Of a DNA stretch of 32,926 nt, positions 7,921-14,677 are shown piece after piece. Within the stretch, counting starts at the first letter, position 1; each line of letters starts with the position of its first letter. The notes under the pieces were generated by a model that had not been told where the DNA came from, searched no databases, and was given only the letters and a program-made list of their open reading frames with translations. Made by a program: the position numbers and the translations under genes. Origin of the DNA: Tannerella sp. (GTDB taxonomy: Bacteria > Bacteroidota > Bacteroidia > Bacteroidales > Tannerellaceae); the NCBI GenBank assembly GCA_031277335.1, contig JAITMM010000183.1, positions 1 through 32,926 of the forward strand, written 5' to 3'.

Positions 7921-8376
7921 ATGAACGATTTTGACGAATACATCCGGCAGGGCGAACCCGATAAAAAAGAAAAAAGCATTATCTGGCAAACGGCCATCGG
8001 CCTTCAACAGGTCGACGGCCTGAAACCGTCCGCGTTTCTGATTGAAACGGCCAGGGAAAATATTGAAGGTAAAATCACGATTGAAGAGGTGCAATACCGC
8101 ATTGACAGTTACTACAAAACAAAAACTGCCGGAACAGATTTTCAAAGTGCAAAATCCGTCCAAAACGAAGTTCCAAAGAGCAATATTTGCACTTTGGAAG
8201 AACGTTTCGTATTGGAATTTTTAAATGAAAACCCCAAAGCCACTCAAAAAGAAATTGCTGCCCATATTCAAAAATCGGAACGAACGGTAAAAACAATCAC
8301 AGCGAATTTGCAAAGCAAAAACCTGTTACAACGGATAAACGGAAAACGAAACGGTTTTTGGAAAATCCTGAAATAG
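7921..8376 (+). CDS. VbhA-like antitoxin segment fused to winged HTH; apparent Fic protein lacking the Fic core
   Basis: A 151-residue protein. Residues 1-65 (YIRQGEPDKKEK ... WQTAIGLQQVDGLKPS ... ENIEGKITIEEVQYRIDSYY) match the antitoxin-VbhA-type segment that begins many Bacteroidetes Fic proteins. Residues 91-150 (TLEERFVLEFLNENPKATQK, then EIAAHIQKSERTVKTITANL, ending GKRNGFWKIL) match the winged helix that ends those same proteins. The roughly 200-residue AMP-transferase core with HxFxxGNGRxxR is absent; a 25-residue linker replaces it. At the position of the inhibitory S/T-x-x-x-E-G/N motif the sequence is LQQVDG, so the Ser/Thr is missing and Glu is Asp. No fic gene is adjacent. It may be an orphan antitoxin/regulator or a remnant of an in-frame deletion. 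The family comparison is from memory; the absence of the core is directly visible. Confidence 0.7.
   Translation: MNDFDEYIRQGEPDKKEKSIIWQTAIGLQQVDGLKPSAFLIETARENIEGKITIEEVQYRIDSYYKTKTAGTDFQSAKSVQNEVPKSNICTLEERFVLEFLNENPKATQKEIAAHIQKSERTVKTITANLQSKNLLQRINGKRNGFWKILK
8143..8196. repeat. 11-bp inverted repeat inside the linker of the VbhA-wHTH gene
   Basis: CAAAGTGCAAA (8143-8153) and its exact complement TTTGCACTTTG (8186-8196) flank 32 bases, at the point where the two conserved modules of the host gene are joined. One such repeat could occur by chance in a window this size, so a functional reading is tentative. Confidence 0.35.
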
Positions 8377-8464
8377 GATGGTATCAGCGAACGTGATGTC
8401 GAAAATCGTAATCGACGCGTTTGATATTCATTCTTGAGCCGGATTTGTATTGTTCAGAAATCTT

Positions 8465-9109
8465 TCATAACTGGCGTAATACCATGATTTTTTCATCTGT
8501 TAACTTCTGAAGACTATTCCTCTCTTGATTTATACATGAAGAGAGAAGATAAATTAACATTACTATAGAAAGCACAAGGAAAAGAAGCAATAACACACCG
8601 GCGCACCCCCCACTTTTGCTTGGAGTGATACCTTTAAGCTTCATTAAATCGTCTACGTATTTTTTTGATTCCTTAAGTCCAACCTTTTTTGTGTCTTTAT
8701 AAAACTTAACTGCCGAAATCATTTCTCCTTTTGTAATAAATTCGATTAGCTTATCATCGATCAATTTATCGGATTCGTTTTTGATTTTTTCAATAACTGC
8801 TTCACCTGCTTTAAATCTATTACCGCATTTCAAGCACGTTATTTGGATGTCATTGCTTCCTATGCTACCTGCCAAAAGCCCCATTCCTCCAGCTAATACC
8901 GCTCCGACTAAAGCCTTGCCGCCGCTAAAACCACTTTTTTCTGCGTGGAGTTCTCTTGATAGACATATCGGGCAGAGAAGATGTTCTCTGTTTTCAATTG
9001 CCTCCCTAAAGACTGTGCCTTGAATGTTTATTGGGTTGCCGCAATTAGGGCAACTTGCTGCTTTATCGCTAACTACTTTTCCACATTCCGAACAATTGAT
9101 TAGTGCCAT
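8465..9109 (-). CDS. Zinc-ribbon membrane protein with L7/L12-C-terminal-like segment
   Basis: A 214-residue protein of unknown function. It opens with a zinc ribbon (INCSECGKVV ... SCPNCGNPI, residues 4-24). A second four-cysteine set is split around a glycine-rich stretch (CPIC at about 46-49, CLKCGNRF at about 94-101), with a Gly/Ala-rich segment between (SGGKALVGAVLAGGMGLLAGSIGS) that may be a glycine-zipper membrane hairpin. Residues about 130-156 (AVKFYKDTKKVGLKESKKYVDDLMK) resemble the C-terminal domain of ribosomal protein L7/L12. A strong transmembrane helix (GVLLLLFLVLSIVMLIYLLSS) sits near 169-190. The protein is probably tail-anchored with its ribbons in the cytoplasm. A consensus promoter lies upstream at 9201-9232. 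The role is unknown. Confidence 0.75.
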   Translation of the reverse strand: MALINCSECGKVVSDKAASCPNCGNPINIQGTVFREAIENREHLLCPICLSRELHAEKSGFSGGKALVGAVLAGGMGLLAGSIGSNDIQITCLKCGNRFKAGEAVIEKIKNESDKLIDDKLIEFITKGEMISAVKFYKDTKKVGLKESKKYVDDLMKLKGITPSKSGGCAGVLLLLFLVLSIVMLIYLLSSCINQERNSLQKLTDEKIMVLRQL

Positions 9110-9200
9110 AATTATTTGTTTTTATTCTTTTCCCTGTATCCGTCATTATTTGATAGCAAGCCGTTTGTATCTCTGCCGTGTCTTTAATTTTAAATGCTTA

Positions 9201-9232
9201 CAAAAGTATTAATTTAAAATGAAGACGGCAAA
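9201..9232 (-). promoter_or_regulatory. Consensus Bacteroidetes promoter for the zinc-ribbon gene
   Basis: On the minus strand TTTG (9232-9229) and TACTTTTG (9208-9201) are separated by 20 bases, fitting TTTG-N19-21-TAnnTTTG. The implied start near 9194 gives a leader of about 85 bases before the ATG at 9109. Confidence 0.65.
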
Positions 9233-9262
9233 ACTAAACGGTAAAAAAATATAAGATGGATG

Positions 9263-9305
9263 AAAAAACAAGGACTAAAACAGGAATAGTCCCTATTTTA
9301 GTCCT
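9263..9305 (-). terminator. Rho-independent terminator after tRNA-Asn
   Basis: Perfect 10-bp arms (AGGACTAAAA at 9271-9280 and TTTTAGTCCT at 9296-9305) enclose a 15-base loop with a further short inner pairing. Read on the minus strand, the stem is followed by TTGTTTTTT. It lies 20 bases beyond the tRNA 3' end. Confidence 0.85.
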
Positions 9306-9324
9306 CATAATCTCTCTTATCCCG

Positions 9325-9398
9325 CTCTTCCTCTTGGACTTGAACCAAGGACCCTCTGATTAACAGTCAGATGCTCTAACCAACTGAGCTAAGGAAGA
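9325..9398 (-). tRNA. tRNA-Asn (anticodon GUU)
   Basis: A full cloverleaf reads on the minus strand. The 7-bp acceptor stem is perfect (TCTTCCT with AGGAAGA). The D arm is GCTC-AGTTGGTTA-GAGC, the anticodon arm TCTGA-CTGTTAA-TCAGA with anticodon GTT, and the T arm CTTGG-TTCAAGT-CCAAG, with G as discriminator. The 3' CCA is not encoded, as is common in this phylum. A terminator follows closely, so it appears to be a single-gene transcript. Confidence 0.95.
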
Positions 9399-9539
9399 AT
9401 GTTTATATCCTTTTGAAACTGTCATTTTGTCAGGACTGATTTATTCGGCGTGGCCGGAAATCCTTTCAAAAAAGGCAAAGGATATTGCTTTTTTTCAAAA
9501 ATGCGATGCAAAAGTAGACATATTCTTTCAAATAAACAA

Positions 9540-9547
9540 TATCTTTG
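9540..9547 (+). promoter_or_regulatory. -7 promoter element for the PfkB kinase gene
   Basis: TATCTTTG matches TAnnTTTG and lies 22 bases before the chosen ATG at 9569, implying a short leader of about 15 bases. No clear -33 TTTG is seen at 19-21 bases upstream. Confidence 0.5.
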
Positions 9548-9568
9548 TGAAAAATTTAATTGAAAAAG

Positions 9569-10561
9569 ATGAAAGTTTTAGGAATCGGGAATGCCTTATT
9601 GGATATCCTCTTTAGGTTGGAGGATGATAATGCATTGATTAAGATTGGAATACAAAAAGGAGCCATGGATTTGATCGAGGAAAGGCAAATGATGGCGATT
9701 CAAGAAAAATTGTCCGGTTTGAGCCGCACGGAAGCGCCGGGCGGTGCTGCCTGCAATACGATACGGGCGATGGCACGATTAGGCGCAGAGGTGGGTTATA
9801 TCGGAAAAGTCGGCAGAGATGCCAATGGCGCGCTCTACGAAAATGCGTTGCATAAAGCAGGTGTGACGCCTCATATCGTACATTCGGAAAGCGCTTCGGG
9901 ATGCTCCACAGTCATGATCTCTCCCGATGGAGAGAGGTCGATGGCTACTTTTCTTGGAGCCGCAGCCACGCTTTCGGCCGTAGAAATCCCGGCTACGGTC
10001 ATCCCGGGCTACGATTATATATATATAGAAGGCTATCTTATCTCTAACGGGGAGTTGTTTCTGCCTGTCCTGCAACGTGCCAAAGAGGCGGGACTAAAAA
10101 TAGCGCTCGACCTGTCTAATTTCAATATTGTCAACGCATTCAAGCCATTACTATCTGAAGTGATTCCGCAATATGTGGATGTGCTATTTTCCAATGAGAG
10201 TGAAGCAGAGGCCTATACAGGCGTTGACGCCGAAAAGGCTGTGCGTAAAATCGCAGAACAGGCAGAAATCGCTGTTGTGACGGTTGGTGCTAAAGGCGTG
10301 TATATGTGCAGTCATGGCGAAACGTTGCATCTTGAAGCTAAGGGCAAAAATCCTGTCGATACGACCGGTGCCGGCGATCATTTTGCCGCCGGATTTTTAT
10401 ACGGACTGACACGGCAAGCACCATTGGTAAGCGCAGCAGAAATCGGTTCTTTGCTATCCGCAAAGGTGATAGAAACCGTCGGTTCGCAGATACCGGATGG
10501 CGTTTGGCCTGAAATAATGTTAAAAGTTGAAGAAATCGTAAGACCGTCATTGAAGAAATGA
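9569..10561 (+). CDS. PfkB-family carbohydrate/nucleoside kinase (adenosine-kinase-like)
   Basis: A 330-residue ribokinase-fold kinase that would phosphorylate a sugar or nucleoside with ATP. The ATG at 9569 is chosen over an in-frame TTG three codons earlier because it directly starts the conserved KVLGIGNALLDILF strand. Further motifs are GGAACNTIRAMARLGAEVGYIGKVG (PfkB signature 1, about 55-80) and the anion-hole/catalytic NPVDTTGAGDHFAAGFLYG (about 258-276) with Asp of GAGD as base. The overall pattern (ISPDGERSMATFLGAAATLS, IEGYLI) is that of Bacteroidetes proteins annotated as adenosine kinase; substrate assignment is not certain. The S41 protease follows with a 108-base gap that holds repeats. 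Confidence 0.88.
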   Translation: MKVLGIGNALLDILFRLEDDNALIKIGIQKGAMDLIEERQMMAIQEKLSGLSRTEAPGGAACNTIRAMARLGAEVGYIGKVGRDANGALYENALHKAGVTPHIVHSESASGCSTVMISPDGERSMATFLGAAATLSAVEIPATVIPGYDYIYIEGYLISNGELFLPVLQRAKEAGLKIALDLSNFNIVNAFKPLLSEVIPQYVDVLFSNESEAEAYTGVDAEKAVRKIAEQAEIAVVTVGAKGVYMCSHGETLHLEAKGKNPVDTTGAGDHFAAGFLYGLTRQAPLVSAAEIGSLLSAKVIETVGSQIPDGVWPEIMLKVEEIVRPSLKK

Positions 10562-10562
10562 T

Positions 10563-10570
10563 TACTTTTG
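10563..10570 (+). promoter_or_regulatory. Possible -7 element upstream of the S41 protease
   Basis: TACTTTTG matches TAnnTTTG just after the PfkB stop codon. No convincing -33 element is present, so this is a weak candidate. If used, the transcript leader would carry both repeat elements at 10575-10652. Confidence 0.3.
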
Positions 10571-10574
10571 TGCT

Positions 10575-10595
10575 CGGGTCAAGCCCGCAATGACG
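10575..10595. repeat. GC-rich interspersed-repeat-like fragment
   Basis: A 21-base stretch starting CGGGTCAAGCCCGCAATGAC contains a small CGGG/CCCG hairpin. It resembles, from memory, a dispersed intergenic repeat core of the type 'TCATTGCGGGCTTGACCCG' met in unrelated bacterial genomes. It contrasts with the AT-rich surroundings. Confidence 0.35.
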
Positions 10596-10612
10596 ACAAA
10601 CAAAGGTTCAAA

Positions 10613-10652
10613 ATTCAATTATTCAGTTATTCAATTATTCAGTTATTCAGTT
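10613..10652 (+). repeat. Tandem octamer repeat (5 units) before the S41 protease
   Basis: Five consecutive octamers alternate between ATTCAATT and ATTCAGTT (units at 10613, 10621, 10629, 10637 and 10645) and run into ATTCTTATTCC. The array ends 17 bases before the start codon at 10670. The same octamer, ATTCAGTT, recurs upstream of the TPR gene at 32392-32415. Confidence 0.85.
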
Positions 10653-10669
10653 ATTCTTATTCCCCCCGT

Positions 10670-12370
10670 ATGTTACAAAAAATATATATCCGATTTTTCC
10701 TTTTTTTTGCTGTTTGCATGGCAGGGCTACAGGCATCCGCCCAGGACGAGCAGCGTTTCGAAGTCAGTAAGCAATTAGATATTTTCAATGCCATAGTTAA
10801 GGAAGTTGAAATGTTTTATGTTGACTCGTTAGACGTCAACAAGATGGTCAGGAGAGGCATCGACGCAATGTTAAGAGGCCTTGACCCCTACACGGAATAT
10901 ATTCCGGAGCAGGAAATGGAATCCCTCAAAGTCATTCAGACAGGAGAATATGGCGGAATTGGTGCCGTGATCTCTCAACGCGATGAAGGCGTCTATATAT
11001 CTGAGCCTTATGAAGGAATGCCCGCACAATTGGCAGGACTAAAAGCAGGAGACCTCATCATGGCTATTGATGGGGTGGATGTTTCGAAATTCACCAGTGA
11101 CCAGGTCAGAGACAGGTTGAAAGGCGTCCCAAGCACCAAACTGACCGTGACGTTTCAACGCCCGGGAGAAAAGAAACCGCGCAAAGTGGAGATAACGCGC
11201 AAGCTGGTTTCCCCCGATCCGGTGATCTACTATGGCGTATACGGCAATGGGACGGGTTATATCTATCAGGACGGGTTCAGCGAGCGAACGGCTCAAGCCG
11301 TCAAAGCTGCGTTTGAAGATTTAAAACAAAATCGCCAAATTAATTCGCTCGTCCTTGACCTGCGCAGCAACCCGGGAGGATTGTTGGAAAGCGCGGTACA
11401 GATCGCCAATCTGTTTGTCCGTAAAGGACAGGAAATTGTCTCGACACGGAGCAGAAATAGTCAGAGAGATCAGATTTATCGTACTACGCTCAACCCCATA
11501 GACACCGTCATTCCTATTGCCGTGCTGATTAACGGTTCGTCGGCTTCATCGGCGGAGATACTATCAGGCTCTTTGCAGGACCTGGACAGGGCAGTCATCG
11601 TCGGAGAGCGCTCTTTTGGCAAAGGGCTGGTGCAATCACCGTATGAGTTGCCTTACGACGGGGTTGTGAAAGTCACTATCAGCAAATACTTTATCCCCAG
11701 CGGCCGCTGCATTCAGCAACTTGACTATTCGCGCCGCAACGCCGACGGTAGCGTAAGCGCCATCCCTGATAGCCTGACTTCCGTATTCTATACATCCAAA
11801 GGTCGGCCTGTCCGCGATGGAGGCGGTATACGTCCTGATTTTGAGATAGAAGAACCTAAAATGCCCGCCATGATACTGTATTTATACAGCGATATTGCCT
11901 TTTTCGATTACGTGACGGAATGGGTTCAGGCACATCCCGAAATTCCTTCGGTAGAAGATTTTGTCTATCCCGAGTCAGACTATGAAACGTTCAAAACATA
12001 CCTGAAGAACAAAAACTTCACCTACGACCGTCAAAGTGAGAAGATGCTGAAGAGTCTGAAAGAAATGGCTGAATTTGAAGGATTTATGGATAAAGACACG
12101 ACCATGTTTGTAGACTTGGCCGCCAAATTGACGCCTGATTTGGACAGAGACCTGGAACTTCATAAAGATCAAATCAAGAAGATCATCTCAACCGAAATCG
12201 TCAAACGGTATTATTTCCAAAAGGGTGAAATGATCGAGCGGTTGAAAAATGATCCCGTATTGGAAAAAGCGATCAGCGTATTGGCAGATAAAGTCCTTTA
12301 CAGCAGCATATTGAATGCTTCGCAAGGAAATGAAATGGTGGAAAGCTCAAACGTGAGCGATAGACAGTAA
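10670..12370 (+). CDS. S41-family C-terminal processing protease (CtpA/Prc-like) with PDZ domain
   Basis: A 566-residue exported serine protease. The frame is open further upstream, but ATG 10670 is chosen because it begins a clean signal peptide (MLQKIYIRFFLFFAVCMAGLQ, cleavage after ASA) and the upstream codons only read through the octamer repeat. An N-terminal helical region is followed by a PDZ domain (about 92-175, GGIGAVIS ... PAQLAGLKAGDLIMAIDG) and the S41 core with LDLRSNPGGLLESAVQIA. The nucleophile segment INGSSASSAEILSG (287-300) holds the catalytic Ser, most likely Ser293, and the general-base Lys is Lys318 in SFGKGLVQ. A ~180-residue C-terminal extension is common in Bacteroidetes members. 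It acts in the periplasm on C-termini of unknown substrates. It follows an adenosine-kinase-like gene. Confidence 0.93.
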   Translation: MLQKIYIRFFLFFAVCMAGLQASAQDEQRFEVSKQLDIFNAIVKEVEMFYVDSLDVNKMVRRGIDAMLRGLDPYTEYIPEQEMESLKVIQTGEYGGIGAVISQRDEGVYISEPYEGMPAQLAGLKAGDLIMAIDGVDVSKFTSDQVRDRLKGVPSTKLTVTFQRPGEKKPRKVEITRKLVSPDPVIYYGVYGNGTGYIYQDGFSERTAQAVKAAFEDLKQNRQINSLVLDLRSNPGGLLESAVQIANLFVRKGQEIVSTRSRNSQRDQIYRTTLNPIDTVIPIAVLINGSSASSAEILSGSLQDLDRAVIVGERSFGKGLVQSPYELPYDGVVKVTISKYFIPSGRCIQQLDYSRRNADGSVSAIPDSLTSVFYTSKGRPVRDGGGIRPDFEIEEPKMPAMILYLYSDIAFFDYVTEWVQAHPEIPSVEDFVYPESDYETFKTYLKNKNFTYDRQSEKMLKSLKEMAEFEGFMDKDTTMFVDLAAKLTPDLDRDLELHKDQIKKIISTEIVKRYYFQKGEMIERLKNDPVLEKAISVLADKVLYSSILNASQGNEMVESSNVSDRQ

Positions 12371-12414
12371 GTTGTTTTTTTAATATCGACTAAAGACATA
12401 TTTCTTCGGCGGAT

Positions 12415-13557
12415 TTAACGTCGGCCTGTAATCCGTAAAACAACCAATTCCGATCGTGTGCCTATCCTGTAGGGTTGGCCGGCAAAGCCGATTCCGGATG
12501 AGACATAGAGATGTGTGTCGTTTTCAACATAATAGCCGTAAGGAAATTCAAAAGCCAGCTTTAACAGGAGCGGAGCCGGCCAGTACTGGCCATTGTGCGT
12601 ATGTCCGAATAATCCCAGATCACATTGGTTATCAATCACCTCCCGTGCAGCTCCCGGCTGGTGATCGATGACGATTACAGGTTTTGACATGTCCACACCT
12701 TTCAATAATGTCTCCAGCGAAGCCCTTTTTCTATTGATAGCATCATCTCTGCCAATAAGATAGAATGTAGAATCAGGCAAAACGACGCTATCTTTCAGCA
12801 ATATACCGCCTGTCTTGTTAAGCCATCGAATTTTAGCCATCCTGTTTGCGCGGTATTCATGATTGCCGAGCGTCAGATATACGCCCAGCGGCGCGCGCAA
12901 CTGTTGCAGGTCGTCTTCGATATGCCATTGCTCGGCCTGACGTGACTCGTAATCAATGATGTCTCCGTTAATAATCACCATATCAGGGTGTTCCGCATTA
13001 CATAGCTCTACAAAACGCTGCACATTCTTCTTCCCGACAAATTCTCCGATATGCAAATCGCTCATCATGGCTACCGTCAGCTGCTCCCTATCCTGCAACG
13101 GCTTGGATATCCGGACGTCCACATATCTTACTACAGGATTCACGGCATTTCCATAACCATTGACCATCAATCCTGTAACTACGGCAATAAATATAATGAA
13201 CAGAGATAATTTAATGCGCGACTTATGAAGAGTGTAAGCACTTAAGACTTTAAGTCCGTAAGAACCTGAACATCTGCGCAGAATAAACCTCGTCACTTCC
13301 AGCGCAATCAATCCCATTGCAATATAAAGGGATGCGATATACCATGTGTTGCAAATCAGCAGGATAAGATACATGAAAGTGTCGGGCAGGTCTTTGTGGA
13401 AAATATAACCTGTGAAATAAAGCGACAGTTCGACTGCAAATATCAGGATAAAAGGGATTCGCACAGTTTTTCCGGGTGGAAGCGCCTGATATCCACGCCA
13501 AAAGATATAGGCGTTGAGGAAAATCTGGGCGTAGAGAGCGGTGAGGAAGACTTTCAT
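12415..13557 (-). CDS. Membrane-anchored calcineurin-like metallophosphoesterase (copy 2 of tandem pair)
   Basis: A 380-residue protein with about four N-terminal membrane segments (roughly 5-22, 33-52, 60-90, 116-136) followed by a soluble metallophosphoesterase domain. Metal-ligand motifs are in order: MSDLHIG (about 166), NGDIIDYE (about 197), LGNHEY (about 231), IDHQPG and FGHTHNGQYWP (about 320). This layout is that of YkuE-type phosphoesterases; family members cut UDP-diacylglucosamine, cyclic nucleotides or other phosphoesters, and the substrate here is unknown. Its ATG directly abuts the stop codon of its upstream paralogue (TAG-ATG), so the two are probably translationally coupled. 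It is the last gene of the minus-strand run that begins at 16279. Confidence 0.88.
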   Translation of the reverse strand: MKVFLTALYAQIFLNAYIFWRGYQALPPGKTVRIPFILIFAVELSLYFTGYIFHKDLPDTFMYLILLICNTWYIASLYIAMGLIALEVTRFILRRCSGSYGLKVLSAYTLHKSRIKLSLFIIFIAVVTGLMVNGYGNAVNPVVRYVDVRISKPLQDREQLTVAMMSDLHIGEFVGKKNVQRFVELCNAEHPDMVIINGDIIDYESRQAEQWHIEDDLQQLRAPLGVYLTLGNHEYRANRMAKIRWLNKTGGILLKDSVVLPDSTFYLIGRDDAINRKRASLETLLKGVDMSKPVIVIDHQPGAAREVIDNQCDLGLFGHTHNGQYWPAPLLLKLAFEFPYGYYVENDTHLYVSSGIGFAGQPYRIGTRSELVVLRITGRR

Positions 13558-14661
13558 CTAAAAACTAACCTGAAAAACAATCATCTCGCTCTGCGTACCG
13601 ATTCGGAAAGGAGGCCCCCACAACGCCAATCCGGAGCTGACATATATATGTGTCTTTTCGCGTTGCACATAGCCGTAGCTGACATCAAACATCCTGTCCG
13701 TCACCCAGCTCAATGGCCACACCTGTCCGTGATGCGTATGTCCGCAGATAAGCAGGTCGACACCTGCCTCCACAGCCTGTACAATCTCAACAGGCTGATG
13801 GTCAAGCATAATTATGGGCTGTTCATGAGAAATGTCTTGAGTCAGCGCTGCCGGTTTTTTGCGTCTTCGGAAAGATTTGTCGTCGCGTCCGACGATTTGA
13901 ACTCCGTTGGGAAGGGTGACCGTTTCGTCGCGCAGCACCCGGATGGGCGTCTGTGCAATATACTGCACGCAATCATCTATCCCACTGATATATTCGTGAT
14001 TGCCTGGCACCATATAAATCCCGTACTTCGCGCGCAATTGATTCAGTTCCTCAGCCATTCGCTGATTTCTCACCGGCACGATGCTGTTGTCTATCAGGTC
14101 TCCGCTGATGAGAATCACGTCGGGTTGCTGCGCATTGATCATATCCACATACTTTTTCAATTGCGACTTGACCGTCCCAAGTCCAAGATGTACATCGCTG
14201 ATAGCTACTATTTTTATCGACTTTGAGTTCGTCTTGTTGATATCTATGTTGATAACTTTGGTAACAGGGTGTTGATAACGATAATAGCCGTATGCCAACA
14301 CACAGATTACAAGCGTCAAAGCAGGTATAAAGCTGTGAGGAAGCGATTTGTTGAAAAGTCGGATCAGGTCAAAACAACCCAGCATCAACACCATATAAAG
14401 CGTGAAAATAAGCCAGCCGGTGCCAATCTCAAACAGGGTATGTCCCCACGTAGCAGAGATCATGGAACGGCGGAACACGAAGATAAAGATAAACGAAAGC
14501 GCACAGAACCAATATATTATTCCAATCGCCCACTTTGTCCAAACAGGAAAGTGAGGGATCGTCTGTACACCCCGCGCAAAAATATAGATGTTACTTGCCA
14601 CGAAGGCAAGTAACATCACAATAAAAAAATATCCCACTCTGTTGATTCTCTGAACGTGCAT
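13558..14661 (-). CDS. Membrane-anchored calcineurin-like metallophosphoesterase (copy 1 of tandem pair)
   Basis: A 367-residue paralogue of the following gene with the same plan: membrane segments near 9-30, 40-62, 70-97 and 107-128, then a phosphoesterase domain. The motifs are ISDVHLGLG (about 153), SGDLIDNS (about 184), PGNHEY (about 219), LDHQPVE and CGHTHHGQVWP (about 307). Both copies keep every recognisable metal ligand, so both should be active. They differ in the residues after the first Asp/His motif and in the DNSI/DYES segment, which may reflect different substrates. The start lies 16 bases downstream of the nitroreductase stop and the stop touches the next ATG. Confidence 0.88.
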   Translation of the reverse strand: MHVQRINRVGYFFIVMLLAFVASNIYIFARGVQTIPHFPVWTKWAIGIIYWFCALSFIFIFVFRRSMISATWGHTLFEIGTGWLIFTLYMVLMLGCFDLIRLFNKSLPHSFIPALTLVICVLAYGYYRYQHPVTKVINIDINKTNSKSIKIVAISDVHLGLGTVKSQLKKYVDMINAQQPDVILISGDLIDNSIVPVRNQRMAEELNQLRAKYGIYMVPGNHEYISGIDDCVQYIAQTPIRVLRDETVTLPNGVQIVGRDDKSFRRRKKPAALTQDISHEQPIIMLDHQPVEIVQAVEAGVDLLICGHTHHGQVWPLSWVTDRMFDVSYGYVQREKTHIYVSSGLALWGPPFRIGTQSEMIVFQVSF

Positions 14662-14677
14662 TCACGCAGTTGCTTCA

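Noticed and set aside
10613..10652. Octamer array considered as a CRISPR remnant
   Set aside because: Units are contiguous 8-mers without spacers, and no cas genes are present.
10568..10669. In-frame upstream extension of the S41 protease by 34 codons
   Set aside because: It would translate the GC-rich fragment and the octamer repeats and bury the signal peptide; the ATG at 10670 is preferred.
12346..12385. Possible terminator after the S41 protease
   Set aside because: Only a 5-bp GCTCA/TGAGC stem inside the coding end, separated by about 17 bases from the T-run; too weak to call.
13396..14226. 276-codon open frame antisense to the two metallophosphoesterases
   Set aside because: It crosses the junction of two clear genes on the other strand and its translation has no family features.
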